Assembly (NCBI RefSeq): GCF_030272615.1
Contig: NC_081414.1
Location: forward strand, 765,191,483-765,255,482
Length of the DNA stretch: 64,000 bases
Direction: 5' to 3'
Source of the DNA: Cryptomeria japonica
Taxonomy: Eukaryota > Streptophyta > Pinopsida > Cupressales > Cupressaceae
A program made the position numbers and the translations under genes. The notes under the pieces were generated by a model. That model saw nothing but the letters and a program-made list of their open reading frames with translations, was not told the origin of the DNA and made no database searches. How positions within the stretch are numbered: the first letter of the stretch is position 1; each line of letters starts with the position of its first letter. Below, in pieces: positions 46,280 through 58,371 of the stretch.

Positions 46280-48220
46280 GATGCTAAGAGTGATGAAGGG
46301 ATATTTCTTGGATATTCTGCCAAGAGTAAAGCATTCAAATGCTATAATAAAAGGACAAAGAAAATTGTTGAGAGTGTTAATGTTAAAATTGATGAATTTT
46401 CTGAGAAACCTAATGAGTCCAGCAAATCTGAGTCTACTGGTGATAAAGAAAAACTTGTATATTGAACTAGAAGTGAAGAAGGAAGATGAGGAGAACAATG
46501 TATAAATAGGAGCTCAACTGGTAAGCGATGAAGAAGATGAACATGAAGCAAAAAGCATTGCACCAGAAATGGTAATCACGAGATATGTAAGGCTAAATCA
46601 TTCAAAAGACCAAATTATAGGTGACAAAAATGATGGTGTGCAGACAAGAAGAAAAATCAGAGAGAATTCTTGTCTGATTTCAACAATTGAGCCGAAGACT
46701 AATAGAGAAGCTTTCAAAGATGAAGATCGGTTGAATGCAATGAATGAACAACTTGACCAGATTGAAAAGAACAATACATGGTCTCTTGTTCCTCGACCAG
46801 AAGACAAAAATTTTATTGGGACAAAATGGGTATTCAGAAACAAACTTAATGAGGGTGGTGAAGTTGTTAGAAACAAGGCGAGGTTGGTTTGCAAAGGGTA
46901 TGCACAAGAAGAATGTGAAGACTATAGTGAAACCTTTTCACCGGTGGCAAGAGTTGAAGGTGTTAGAATGTTGCTTGCCTTTGCTACTTTTAAAATTTTT
47001 AAGGTATATCAGATGGATGTTAAATCAACTTTTCTGAATGGTATCTTGGAAGAAGAAGTATATATAGAACAACCGGATGGTTTTGCACTGAGTGAAGATG
47101 AAAATATGGTTTGCAAAGTACACAAGGCACTATATGGATTTAAGCAAGCTCCCACAGCATGGTTTGAAAGATTGCACGCACATCTGATCAAGATAAAATT
47201 ATGGAGAACCAGTGAAGACAGTAACATATATTTGAAGACTAATGGAGACAAAATTTTACTTGCTAAATTTTTTGTTGATGATATAATATTTGGTGGAAAT
47301 GATGACATGTGTATGTCTTTTGCAGATGAAATGAAGAAAGAATTTGAGATGTCTCTTATAGATGAGATAAAATTCTTTATTGGTTTACAAATTCAACAAC
47401 TAGAGAATGGAATATTTATCTGTCAGACTATGTAAAAAAAGTCTTGAAGACTTTTGGCACGGAAGATTGTAAACCGGTTGGTCCTCCAATGGTGACAGGT
47501 TGTAAATTGTCTAAACAAGATGATTCACCATTTGTGGATGAGAAATAATATAGGTCTATGATTGGAAAGTTGCATTATGTTGTTCACAGTAGACCGAATA
47601 TTGCACATGTTGTTGGATTGGTTACAATATTTCAAAAAGATCCTAAGGAGACATACATGATAGCGGTAAAAAAGACATTCAGGTATTTGAAAGGAACATT
47701 TGATTATGGTATGTGGTATCCTTACAATGAGAATTTTTCTTTAAAAGTTTTCATAGATTCAGAGTGGGCTGGAAATGTTGATGATAGGAAAAGCACAACC
47801 GATGGAGATTTCTTTTTAGGAGAAAGATTGGTGTCCTGGATAAGCAAGAAACAGTCTTGTATTTCACAATCTATAGCTGAAGTAGAATATGTGGCAGCAT
47901 CAATGAATTGTACTCGGGCTATATGGATGAGACACATTTTGGAAATTTTTAAAGAAGACGTGTCTGAACCGATGACTATTCATTGTGATAACACTAGTGC
48001 TATTAATATTTTAAAAAATAATGTGTTACATGCAAGAACAAAGCACATTGAGTTGAAGTATCACTTTCTAAGGGAAAGAGTATAGGAGAAGAAAGAAAAA
48101 ATGGAGTATGTGTCTAGCAAAGAGAAATTGGCAAATATATTCGCTAAACCTTTGCCTAAGACAACCTTTGAATATCTCAGAGGTAGATTAGGGGTTGTAC
48201 CCCTACACAAGATCAACTAA
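46260..48220 (+). pseudogene. Element F reverse transcriptase and RNase H
   Basis: The connection segment (FDAKSDEGIFLGYSAKSKAFKCYN) is shifted relative to RT. RT is open from 46569 to 47435 with EPKTNREAFKDEDRLNAMNEQLDQ, NTWSLVPRP, GTKWVFRNKLNEGGEVVRNKARLVCKGY, YQMDVKSTFLNGILEEEVYIEQP and the active-site FVDD in FFVDDIIFGG. RNase H follows from 47558 (VFIDSEWAGNVDDRKSTTDG, SQSIAEVEYVAAS, HCDNTSAINI, ARTKHIELKYHFLRE) to the TAA at 48218-48220. The wording closely follows the Sirevirus pattern. Confidence 0.9.
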
Positions 48221-48511
48221 GATGCTGGTGATGAATCAAACCGGTGAATTCATTGAATATCTTTCAGTTTTGGATTGATGTGAAGTGGGTTACTCCTCAG
48301 GGGGAGCAGCTATGATGAAGACAATAGAGGTATTGGCACCTTTGGCATTGTTGTCAAAGGGGGAGAAGAAAAAGTTGAATATCAGCCATGAGAAGAAGAA
48401 CTAGATAACTGGTAGAAGAAATACAAAGGAGAAAAGCAAGTACAGAAAAGATCAGTTCAGTTCAGCATGATGAGGTTTTTCAATGTTGCCATCAATGCCA
48501 AAGTGGGAGAT
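48221..48511 (+). promoter_or_regulatory. Element F 3' untranslated region with PPTs and inverted GGCATT/AATGCC pair
   Basis: It contains GGGGGAGAAGAAAAAG near 48358-48375 after TTGGCATTGTTGTCAAA, and AAAGTGGGAGAT directly before the 3' LTR after GTTGCCATCAATGCC. TTGGCATTG and CAATGCCAA can pair. Element G has the same arrangement at 54850-55048. Repeated PPTs are a Sirevirus trait. Confidence 0.75.
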
Positions 48512-49228
48512 TGTTGGCATAATTGATGATATTGATGAATCGGTATAAGGGATGATATTGATGAACTAGTATAAGGACTATTGGTGATGATATATTTGAG
48601 ATGTTGTTTGATGACTTGATGATCAGTTTGTTTTGTCATTGATAGAAACTATGGCTATATTGTTCTTTCATGTTATCTAAGTCATCTATGATTGACCGGA
48701 AAGCTATGGAATGGATTTGACATTTAACTGACAAATAGGACTTTAACCGGTAAATGTGAAACTATGTTATGCTTAAGTAATTGGATCTTGAGACTGATGA
48801 AGAATTTGGTGTTGCGGTTTGGAATATGTAATGGTAACATTATAATGAGGTTATGACCAGAACCGCATCATGTTTTGTCTATCGAAAGTCATGTTTGTAA
48901 TTGACTGATGTATTTTTCATAGGTTTTTAGTAGGGTTTAAGAACCGGTATTCAAATCTTATAACCGGTAATGGTTTTGAGTTTGGTGGTGTATTACATTA
49001 TGTTGTAAGACGGTGATAACGTGGTTGAATCTGCTCGAAGTGTTTAAATGTTGTCTTGGCACGATTGAAGAGTGAATTTCTTGAGAATAAGCAAAGTGCT
49101 TAGTAGAATGAGCTAAGGGTTTGAAACTGTATCAAATCAAGGTGCGGTGATCATTCAACATCTATAATTTATTGTAATGATTCATATGATAATCTGTAAT
49201 GACTTGTAAAGATATGTGATGATCTATG
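48512..49228 (+). repeat. Element F 3' LTR, left part
   Basis: It matches 42598 onward from TGTTGGCATAATT up to GATGATCTATG, where element G begins. The last five bases (CTATG, 49224-49228) are the target duplication repeated at 56157-56161. Confidence 0.92.
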
Positions 49229-50321
49229 TGTTGGCTTGATGTTGATTGTAATGTATTCATCACTTATTATCATTGATGAAACACTCACATGCATATATGA
49301 TTACATTGACTACCGGTATAACTTCAATTGGTTTTTACTACCAACCAGTATGTTCAAGGTCTATCTCTAACGGGTACTGTGTGTCAACCGATATGTGCCT
49401 AAGAGATAACCTAAGGTAACACTAAGTTGGCATCAAAGTGAAGATAAAGTTGAAGGTGGAGATCAAGTGGAAGATTCTTGGACAACGATTCACTAGTTTT
49501 ATTCCAGTCGGTATTGACAGCTCTAATCGGTATCTGATTTTGTGATGCGTTACCTGCGCCATTTGTTTTCCGGTCATTTTTGTGATGAGTTATGTTCAAA
49601 TGTTTAGATACACTGCACCTAGGAAATTGTGTTTCTATGGACGACATAAGGTTTGAATGCCTATTTAAAGACATTTTAGTGAAGCATTCAAAGCGAGATG
49701 AAAAGGAGAGAACAGATACAATAGAGGTGATTTATGCGAATACTTTTGTTGAAGAGCGATAAGTGTTTAGATGGAGAGCAATGTTGAATGTACTTAGAAT
49801 GATCTGATCAAGCAAGTTTGTGCTACTCAGAATAGATCAAATCTGTCTTGTTGTTTTCTAATCATTACAACAAAACTAAATCCCCTAACTGGGTAAGCTC
49901 TAACAAGCTTCATTGTAAAAATCCTCTAACAAGTTGATCCATTAGTTTGGATTCTAAAATCCTCCAACAAGGTTACTTTTAACAGGGTATAAGCTTCTAA
50001 TCAAGCTTGGGATCTCTAACAAGATTCGCTCCTATCAGAGCTCTTTGTAAGACCTTAACCGGTCAGTTTTGTATTACTACAGATAGTTAACTTGTGAGTT
50101 TCATCTCACCATGGTTTTTACCTATTTGGTTTTTCCACATATAAACACTTGGGTTATGATGGATGGTCTACTTTATGTGGATGTTGTTATTTCATTTTGG
50201 ATTGCATGTATTTTGTTTAACTGCTTGGTTAAGTTCATCTACCGGTTAGTGTTTAAAGTAGTGTATGTTTTGGTGTCACTGATTCACCCCCCCCCCCTCT
50301 CAGTGATTTTCAAGTCCATCA
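49229..50321 (+). repeat. Element G 5' LTR (1,093 bp)
   Basis: It starts TGTTGGCTTGATG and ends AAGTCCATCA, with TGATTCACCCCCCC-type sequence near the end. It is a direct repeat of 55049-56156, very similar by eye. Confidence 0.93.
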
Positions 50322-50406
50322 ATTGGTATCACAGCCTAACTTATTTAAAGCCTATCCGCTTAGAAGGGAATCTTGAGACTACCATGGGGACAAAAGCTAC
50401 TTTGAG

Positions 50407-51678
50407 ATGGCTAGAGAGCTAGAAGCTAGTAGAAATGAAGTTGAATCCCTTAGGGGCAAACTGAAAGCTTCTCAAGTCAAGAGGAGAGAGCTATCTGAAA
50501 AACTGTTAGAAATATCTGACAATAGTTCTTCAGACGAAGCTAATATTCATGCTTTATCAAAAGAAGTTGAAAAGTTGCAGGGTGAGAAACTGAATTTAAG
50601 AAGAGAGCTGGAAGGTCTCATTATCCGCATGAGTCGGGAACTGGAAGCCAGAAGAGCTGTTGAAGATCTTATCAAGGTAAGAGATCAAGAAATCATAAAG
50701 ATCAAACAAGAAAAAGATACTATACATGAGGACCTAATACCTAAAACAGAAGAAAAGGAAAACCTAAAGCTAGATCTTGAGTTGGCATCGTCTCTACAAG
50801 AGAACATGTCTAAGCATAATGAAGATGTTGTCAAAAAGATTACTAAAGCCAGTGAGAAATTAGAGAAGTTCGCTAAAAGTTCTACCATGGTGGAAGAACA
50901 AATTCAATCACAAAGAATGAAGGGTGATATCTCTGGACTTGGTTTTCATACAACTGAAAAAGGTGAATCTTCTGGCAAAAAGAGCAACAATCCAAAGAAC
51001 AAAACTACTTCTAAAGTCAATAAGACTACCGGTAAGAAGGATTTCAAACTTGTCTACTTTGTTTTCCATAAGCCTGGTCATACTGCAAATGTTTGTAGGA
51101 ACAAACCTAACAAGAATGCAAGTTACAATATTAATGCTAGGTATGTGTCTAGAAAGTTTGAAGGACATTGCTACACTTGTGGAATGTATGGACATAAACA
51201 TATTGAGTGCAGATATGGATCAAACAATCATGTACCATACATTCATTCTAGACCATATGGTGACTGAACAAGGAATTTTGATAATCGAGAAAATAGGAAC
51301 TGGCAAAAATCCTATGGCAACTAGTTTAGTCCATTCGAAATGGAAAAGGAAACAAATGTTGTTTGTACCTTTTGTAATAACCTTGGTCATGTGGCTATGA
51401 ACCACAAAAAAAGAACAGGAAGAGGAAATGCAGGACCATGGAGATCATCTGGTATGTTATCTTACCACTGCAACAAACCGAGGCACCTGGAAAAGTTTTG
51501 CAGATCAAGGAACAATAAACCGATCAACTCTTTCAAGGATTAGAAAGGTAAACAAAAAATTGATGTTGAGGAAACAAGAAAAGATATGAACCAGACTTGG
51601 AAGAAGAAAAGCGAAGAGTTTCCTATAGAGGAAATAATTCCTTCACCTGGTGAAGAGAATCCAGCACCGGTGACTTAA
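50407..51678 (+). pseudogene. Element G gag-like protein (coiled coil plus zinc knuckles)
   Basis: Residues about 1-170 form a strong heptad-rich coiled coil (LEASRNEVESLRGKLKAS ... LSKEVEKLQGEKLNLRREL). A basic Lys/Thr/Ser stretch follows. Several Cys/His knuckles come next: FHKPGHTANVC (first Cys changed to Phe), CYTCGMYGHKHIEC (intact), CTFCNNLGHVAMNH (last Cys changed to His) and a partial CNKPRHLEKFC. The frame runs to a TAA at 51676 with stops at 51265, near 51322 and at 51541. The N-terminal gag core is missing, so the start at 50407 is only the first in-frame Met. The style is that of Sirevirus gag C-termini. Confidence 0.75.
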
Positions 51679-52112
51679 GCCTGTCTAATATGGCTAAGGG
51701 GAGCGTAACGGTAAAACATTTCAGAGCCCCTTTTGTAAAATAAGTGGGAAAAAAATTAATTTTGAATTTTGGTGATTTTTGTTGACGTGTTATCAACCGG
51801 TATTTCACTTAAGCGATGAAATTAGGGTTGTAACCTAAAAGTATGAGAATTTATTGCAATTGGTAAAAAGGATAAAAACAAGTTTTACCTTATCATTTTT
51901 TTCCCTAACTCTTTCGGAAAAAGAAATTGAAGCGATTGCAGAGCAGAGCAAGATTGTCTTGGTGCGAATTGGTGAATTGCTTTGTGATTAAGAGAAATCA
52001 AGTTGAATCAAAAGCTGCAGAGAAGCGAATGAGAGTACATTTGATCAGTCCAACTGGGAAATGAAGCAACGTGCAAGATTCTAGGTATTTCTTTGTATAC
52101 CGCCTCAAAACT
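51679..52112 (+). other. Element G spacer between gag and second ORF
   Basis: About 430 bases without a supported gene. Around 51900-52070 the sequence is CT- and GA-rich and could be a leader for the second ORF, but no TATA box or splice acceptor stands out. Confidence 0.5.
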
Positions 52113-54773
52113 TATTTATCTAGAATGGCATCTACTTCTAAGTCTGTAGGGAGGTTAATGATCATTATTGAGCCTGAGGAATCTCTAAAGGCAGATAAAA
52201 TTATATCTTATAATGTATTATCGCAAGTCCTGAGTGGTGTCATGGTCAAAGGTGATTTGTCCAGCTATATAGATTGCAAAATTGAAGATTTGGGAACTCT
52301 TCACATCTATACTCAGCTGAAATTACTTTGTAATAAGGATGGAAAGATTGAGGCTAAATATGCTAGGGTTTTTGAAAAAGGGTTTCATAATGCCGCCTAC
52401 TTTCTTGAAGACTTTGAGGATGAAAACATAAGAATAATTTTGAGTCGAGTCCACGGTGAAAATATGTATCTGGAGAGGACTCACACAATAACCAAGGAGG
52501 CTATTAGGGCTGTAATGGGTTATTGCTCAACTGGTAAAATTCCTAAGTTGAGGAGAATTTGAAAATATATTGTCTTCAAGTTAACCGGTTCTACATTTGA
52601 TAGGCGTGCTTTTTCTATCAACAATATTAGGGACCCTGCAGTGAAACTTGCAACAATGGTGATAGGCTACCGAATGCTCTACTCCAATAGACTTAATAGT
52701 GTTCCATCCGTAGCAATTCATACAGCACATAGTATGATAATTGACAATGAAGACTATGATATTTGTGAGGTTATCAGACTCCATCCATTTCAAAATTTGA
52801 AATCCATTAAGAAAGATAATACTCAAAAGTTCAAATTTGGTCAGTTGTTAACTGGGTTATTTTTCTACTTTCAAAACTTTCTACCTGGTGTAGGTGCCAT
52901 TGAATGGTCCAAAGAGAAACCAGTCAATGCATAGATCAAGAACAACATTAAGGCTGTGAAGAATTCCTTTTCAGTTGCCATGAATAGGTACTTTAATGAA
53001 TTCCATAAGAAGATGAGCTTGAGAATGAGGTTACCTGAAGATGTGGTAAAACACTTTGAAAAAGACATAATCTTCACGGTTACCACTGACTTTTGCTTGA
53101 TGCAAGAAATTGAACCAAGGGAGGAAGAGATGGAAGATATGAGCTACGAGGTCAATCATGACTTACTGGTTGGCTATGATAATACTCTTTTAGCATCACC
53201 CAAAGAGAAAAAGAAGGCAAAATTGGACATCTTAGTAGTCCAAGCTGCACCAACAGAAACTAGTACTGCACATGTAGCAAAAGAAAAGGGAAAGAAAAAT
53301 AAATTTGATGAAAAATATCCTATGAAGAAGACTACAAGGGTGACTCAGAGTGTCCTAACCAAGAAGGAACCATCACCTAAAATTTCTGAGAAGGAGAGTG
53401 TACCAAAGAAGAGGAACAGGAAATTGATTTTGCAACCAGAGTCTGAGGGTACAGATTCTAAAGAAGAACCTAAAAAGGAAAAGGCAACCGACAGAACACC
53501 TAAGAAGGTAAAGGTAGTGCCAAAGGCAACTACACCAATAGACATTGCAACCTATAAACCTGATACAACATTTTAAATAACAATGAATTCATTGGGGAAA
53601 AACAGGTTTGACAATGTCAAAGAACATTACGATTCTTTTATTGAAGATGAGAAGAAGCAAGTACTTCACTAGGTACTAACCTACTTGGGTCATTACAGTA
53701 GATTTCCACATGAATTGGAGAAAGATATTTCAGTCTCTTTGTATAATACTTTGTTAGATAAATGGGAAGAAGCCACTCAAATAGAAAAGAAGATTTTTGA
53801 TGAAGTATATGTACAGTATTTTAAGTTATTACTCAGCAAACAGAAGATACAACAGAGAAGAACACAGAAAGAGCCATCATTAAGAGTACACCCTCTGAAC
53901 CAACAAAGCCAGAACTACTTGATGATGATGATGAAGAAGACTCTTTAATCATTTCGGGACCTATTGACATGAATACCTTGAGTGCATCTGAAATGATGAA
54001 GATTGCTAATGTTATGCAATCTCGTGCACACAAGAAGAGGTTGAAAGAGCAAAGAATTGAGGCAGAGACAATCCAAAATACAGTAGAAATTTTGTCTGGA
54101 TTACTATCAAAAGCCTATATCGCACATCTTCCTACTCCTATCAGCAAACTTCGTCAGTTAGTTGCATATGCATCTAATCAAATCACATTGCTAAAAGATG
54201 TTTCTCAAATATCTACTGAGAAGAGCCACAAGAAGGCATATGGAGATAAATTGGCTAAGCGCATTGAAAATAGAAAAATGACTTTATCTCATAATGGCAG
54301 TTGTTAAAGAAAGCTATTGAATCTGGAGGAAAGTATCTTGCCTCTACCTCCGATATTACTTTCTTTAATTCTGGTATTTCTAAGAATCAAGTTGAGACTG
54401 AGCAGGAAATAGAAAGGTTATGCAAGGCATATGTCCCAATCCAAGACTCTACTCATGCCTTTAACCGGTCTATAGATGAACTACATGAAAAATTGAACAA
54501 GTATGATAATGAGAGAGCTAAGAGATTCCAATCTCTAAGAGAGCTCAAGCGTCAGCTCACCTCACAGATTGACATTCTTTAGCGAGCCTACTCTAGTGCA
54601 AAAGCTACTCTAGCTACTCCTAAAACCTGCACGCTAGATTCAATGGAAAAGTTCTATTCTCAATTGCTATCTACCTCTGAGTATATGGACAACATACTGG
54701 AATCATGGAAGAATGCTCTATCCCAGATGCAGCAAAATTTCAATAATATTTTCATGAGTATCCAATGCATGAA
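52113..54773 (+). pseudogene. Element G second ORF, unknown function, decayed
   Basis: The start is probably the Met at 52125 (MASTSKSVGRLMIIIEPEES). One frame is kept to about 53830 with stops TGA 52560, TAG 52932, TAA 53574 and TAG 53670. It then shifts to 53969-54305 and again to 54301-54773. The N-terminal ~300 residues look globular, with an HTITKEAIRAVMGYCSTG helix and RDPAVKLATMVIGYRMLYS. A Lys/Glu/Pro-rich linker, an acidic patch (DDDDEED) and a long helical, probably coiled-coil C-terminus follow. No catalytic motif is recognised. The element E ORF has the same order of parts. Confidence 0.65.
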
Positions 54774-55048
54774 CTTGTTTAAAATTGTAATATATGATGA
54801 ACACTTTGATACAGATTTTCTATATATATGTATATATTTTACTTTATCATTTTGGCATTGTTGTCAAAGGGGGAGTAATAATATGTATGTGTGTTTTTGA
54901 AAATTTTGTATTTATGCATGCATTAAGGGGGAGTATTGCATTAAAAGGGGAATATGAGTAAATATGTAAATATGTTGTGTATGCACACTTAGCGGTATTA
55001 TATTACTCAAAATTTCTAAGTGTTGCCATCAATGCCAAAGGGGGAGAT
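54774..55048 (+). promoter_or_regulatory. Element G 3' untranslated region with PPTs
   Basis: TTTTGGCATTGTTGTCAAAGGGGGAG (about 54848-54873) and GTTGCCATCAATGCCAAAGGGGGAGAT (ending 55048) bracket the region. The second lies directly before the 3' LTR. Further G-runs (GGGGGAG, AAAAGGGG) lie near 54926-54948. Confidence 0.75.
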
Positions 55049-56156
55049 TGTTGGCTTGATGATGATTGTATGTATTCATCACTTATTGTCATTGATGAAA
55101 CACTCACACACATATATGATTACATTGACTACCAGTATAATTTCAATTGGTTTTTACTGCCAACCGGTATGTTCAAGGTCTATCTCTAACTAGTATTGTG
55201 TGTCAACCGGTATGTGCCTAAGAGATAACCGGAGGTAACACTAAGTTGGCATCAAAGTGAAGATAAATTTGAACGTGAAGATCAAGTGGAAGATTCCTGG
55301 ACAACAATTCACTAGTTTTATTCCAACTGGTATTGACTGCTCTAACCAGTATCTGATTTTGTGATGTGTTACCTGCACCATTTGTTTGGCAGTCATTTTT
55401 GTGATGAGTTATGTTCAAATGTTTAGATACATTGCACCTAGGAAATTGTGTTCCTATGGCCAACATAAGGGTTGAATGCCTATTTAAAGACATTTCAGTG
55501 AAGCATTCAAAGGGAGATGAAAAGGAGAGAACAGATATAGTAGAGGTGATCTATGTGAATACTTTTGCTGAAGAGAGATAAGTGTTTAGATGGAGAGCAG
55601 TGTTGAATGTACTTAGAATGATCCAATCAAGCAAGTTTGTGCTACTCAGAATAGATCAAATCTTTCTTGTTGTTTTCTAATCATTACAATATAACTAAAT
55701 CCCTTGACCGGGTAAGCTCTAACAAGCTTCATTATACAAATCCTCTAACAAGGTGATCAATTAACTTGGATTCTAAAATCCTCCAGCAAGGTTACTCTTA
55801 ACAGGGTAGTACTCTTAATAGGGTATAAGCTTATAATCAAGCTTGGGATCTCTAACAAGATTCGATCCTAGCAAAGCTCTTTGTAAGACCTTAACCAGTC
55901 AGTTTTCTATTACTACATATAGTTAACTTGTGAGTTCCATCTCACCGTGGTTTACCTATTTGGGTTTTCCACATATAAACACTTGTGTTATGGTGGATGT
56001 TCTACTTTATGTGGATGTTGTTATTTCATTTTGGATAGCATGTATTTTGTTTAACTGCTTGGATAAGTTCATCTACCGGTTAGTGTTCAAAGTAGTGTGT
56101 GTTTTGGTGTCACTGATTCACCCCCCCCCTCCTCTCAATGCTTTTCAAGTCCATCA
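55049..56156 (+). repeat. Element G 3' LTR (1,108 bp)
   Basis: It starts TGTTGGCTTGATG and ends AAGTCCATCA, followed by the target duplication CTATG. It contains a small duplication (CTTAACAGGGTAGTACTCTTAATAGGGT) near 55797-55825 that the 5' LTR lacks. Confidence 0.93.
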
Positions 56157-56161
56157 CTATG

Positions 56162-57374
56162 ATGTAAATCTTAGGGTTTTGTAACCAACTAAGTTGTAAA
56201 GTCTATTTAGGGTTGTGAGATTTTGCTAAGATCTAGAGGCAATGGAAAGCACAAATAAGAGAGAACAAAATAGATGATAGAAATAAACTATATTATATCA
56301 AGATGAAAATACTGATCAACTGGATCATCAAGCGATCAATTACATACAATGAATATGAGCCCGCTTATATAGGCAAGGCTATATGGATATGTGAGCACAC
56401 AAACATGACATGTGGCTCAATAAGAAACAAGGGTAGGTAGGAAATAGGTGTGGGTAGGTAGGAGAAATAATATAATATTCCACATGAGGTGGATCACCCA
56501 CTGAATGTGGAATGTAACAGCAAGATAAGTCCACAAAAGGTGGAAATTCTCCTACACACACTATCCCAATGTGGCACAAACACCCAAGTGTCTCCTACCC
56601 AAACTACTATGAAATGGATTTCCTAAGTAAACTTAAGTAAAGTGTAATAATATCCATGATGAATAATTATTTACACCAACAAGGGTAAGTCTGTGATGAC
56701 TTACTATGTCGGTGATCAAAGGAAGAGTGTGTAGCCAAACTAGTGTGTGTGTCTGCAAGAGAGAAGAAAATTGGAGCAGGAAAGGATCTATACAAGCAAG
56801 CAGAGAGTACTATTTTCATATCATACATCTATTGTTCCCTAACAGTTTCAACAGACTCAAAATCCCTTAATTGGTAGGCCCTGACAGGCCTGATTGTATA
56901 AATCCCTTCACAGGGTGACTCATTAGATTGGGTTCTAAATCCTTTCACAAGGTTACTCTTAACAGGGTTGAGGTAAATCCCTTAACCGGGGGACTCCTAA
57001 CAGGGTCTGCTCCTAACGGGGCATATTTGTAAGCTCCTAATCAGGCTAGGCTCCTAACAGGGCACATTTCGAAAGAGTGCAAAAATCTTGTGGGTACCAA
57101 TTCCCACCGTGGTTTTTCCGATTTGGGTTTCCACGTGAAAATCATGGTGTTCATTTGTCGATTGATTTCTTTTGTGTTAAGTTGATGTATTTCTATTGCA
57201 TGTATGTTGATGAACAGTTTGATAAATCTAATTAGCAGTATGATTTCAGTTATTACTCGTATTGTTTATGAGTTATTTTGAAAGAAGTTTTTGGTGGTTG
57301 TTAAAGCTTTAAAGTTTGCTATTTTTACTGATTCACCCCCCCTCTTAGTAATAACCATTTCCTCACAAATAAAA
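56162..57374 (+). repeat. Element F 3' LTR, right part
   Basis: It continues the F LTR from ATGTAAATCTTAGGG, matching 43326 onward, to the end at 57374, where target duplication TTCTC and element B's RT resume. The last bases read AATAAAA where the 5' LTR has AATAACA. The 468-bp solo LTR interrupts it. Confidence 0.9.
56214..56681 (-). mobile_element. 468-bp solo LTR
   Basis: It is bounded by TGTGAGATTTTGC and TTTACACCAACA (TG...CA on either strand), with target duplication AGGGT at 56209-56213 and 56682-56686. A TATA box (CTATATAAGCGGG, minus strand) near 56358-56370 gives the orientation. The sequence around it is the element F LTR. No internal region is present. The family also supplies the fragment at 1-70. 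Confidence 0.92.
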
Positions 57375-57379
57375 TTCTC

Positions 57380-58257
57380 CACGTACCATCTTTCTTTGGC
57401 ACCAGCACAACGGGCGATCCACATGGACATGTACTTGGCCGAATGACTCCTTTCTTGAGCAACTCTTGTACTTGCTTCTTGACTTCTTCATTATCAATAA
57501 CTTATAACCTGTACATACCAATGTTAGGAAGAGGGAAATCTTGTTGTAACTGAATCTCATGTTGTATCTCTCTCTTGGGATGTAATCTTTTAGGTTCTTG
57601 GAACAACTCATCATAGTTAGAAACAATCTTAACTAATTCATCTTTATGTTTAGAATCAATTCCTTTGAAAGCATTGGATTTATCATCATCCGTAGATTTT
57701 ACAATCATGAGTACAAAAAAATTTCTATCATTTACAAGTCTTTTCATTTGTCCCATAGTAAGGAGAGACAAATTGGTCTTCATTCGATGGGCTCTCGCAA
57801 TATACTCAATCACATCTTTTATCAAATGATACTTGTTCTCCTCTCTATAGAAGATAACTTTCCTATCATACAAATATGGACTTCCCAAAACAATCCCACA
57901 AATATCTAGTGGTACAACATATAATTCTACCTCATCAATGAAATTAGATGTAATTGCAAATCTGAGTTTACATTGTTTAGACACCTGTAGCTTAGCATTT
58001 TCACATATCCATCCTAAAGGATATGGTTTTAGATGAGGTTTAGTCTCAAGTCCCAATGTCTTAACAACTTCTTCAGAAACAAGATTAGCTTGTGAACCAC
58101 TATCAAAGAGTGTATCCATTTTTGTATGTTTTGAGATGACTCTGATACGAAATATCTCACTATGTTTCCTTTCATCATGCATAGTTTCAGATTTTGAAGA
58201 ATGAGTACTAGAGCTAGAACTAACAATAGAAGAAATATCTTGTAAACCCATGGCCAT
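57380..58257 (-). pseudogene. Element B protease and N-terminal part of RT
   Basis: The minus strand shows the aspartic-protease region with D-S-G in LFDSGSQANLVSEEVV and the flap-side strand GIVLGSPYLYDRKVIF. A linker (DDKSNAFKGIDSKHKDELVKIVSNYDELF) follows, then RT entry (EIQHEIQLQQDFPLPNIGMYRL, stop, [17 protein letters not shown] and [14 protein letters not shown]). The frame reaches element F at 57374. RT continues at 42592 with CVDFLTLNK. The protease triad looks intact. Confidence 0.88.
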
Positions 58258-58371
58258 GATCTTGGTTTCATCACCTGAATCTGATCCAAGATCTTATTGG
58301 ACTATAGCAGTGGTCTTCTTATCACCCCTCTTGTTCCCAAACCTCTTTGGTCTGATTTATGGATGAAGATT

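Larger units (their letters stand above)
49229..56156 (+). mobile_element. Element G: pol-less Sirevirus-like derivative with an unknown second ORF
   Basis: The 5' LTR is 49229-50321 and the 3' LTR is 55049-56156; PBS TGGTATCACAGC is at 50324-50335, PPT AAAGGGGGAGAT precedes the 3' LTR, and target duplication CTATG flanks the element. The interior holds a gag-like coiled-coil/zinc-knuckle protein and a second large ORF. There is no protease, integrase, RT or RNase H. LTR start, poly-C tract and PPT context are shared with F, so it could be mobilised by F-like elements (inference). Confidence 0.9.
42598..57374 (+). mobile_element. Element F: Sirevirus-like Ty1/copia element with a nested insertion in its 3' LTR
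   Basis: The 5' LTR is 42598-44066 and the gag-pol remnants are at 44135-48220. The 3' LTR is split into 48512-49228 and 56162-57374 by element G. Target duplication TTCTC flanks F inside element B's RT. The RT/RNase H sequence, the poly-C tract near the LTR end, the tRNA-Met-type PBS and duplicated PPT-like tracts match the Sirevirus (SIRE/Maximus) lineage. Without G and the solo LTR it would be about 7.4 kb. Confidence 0.9.
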
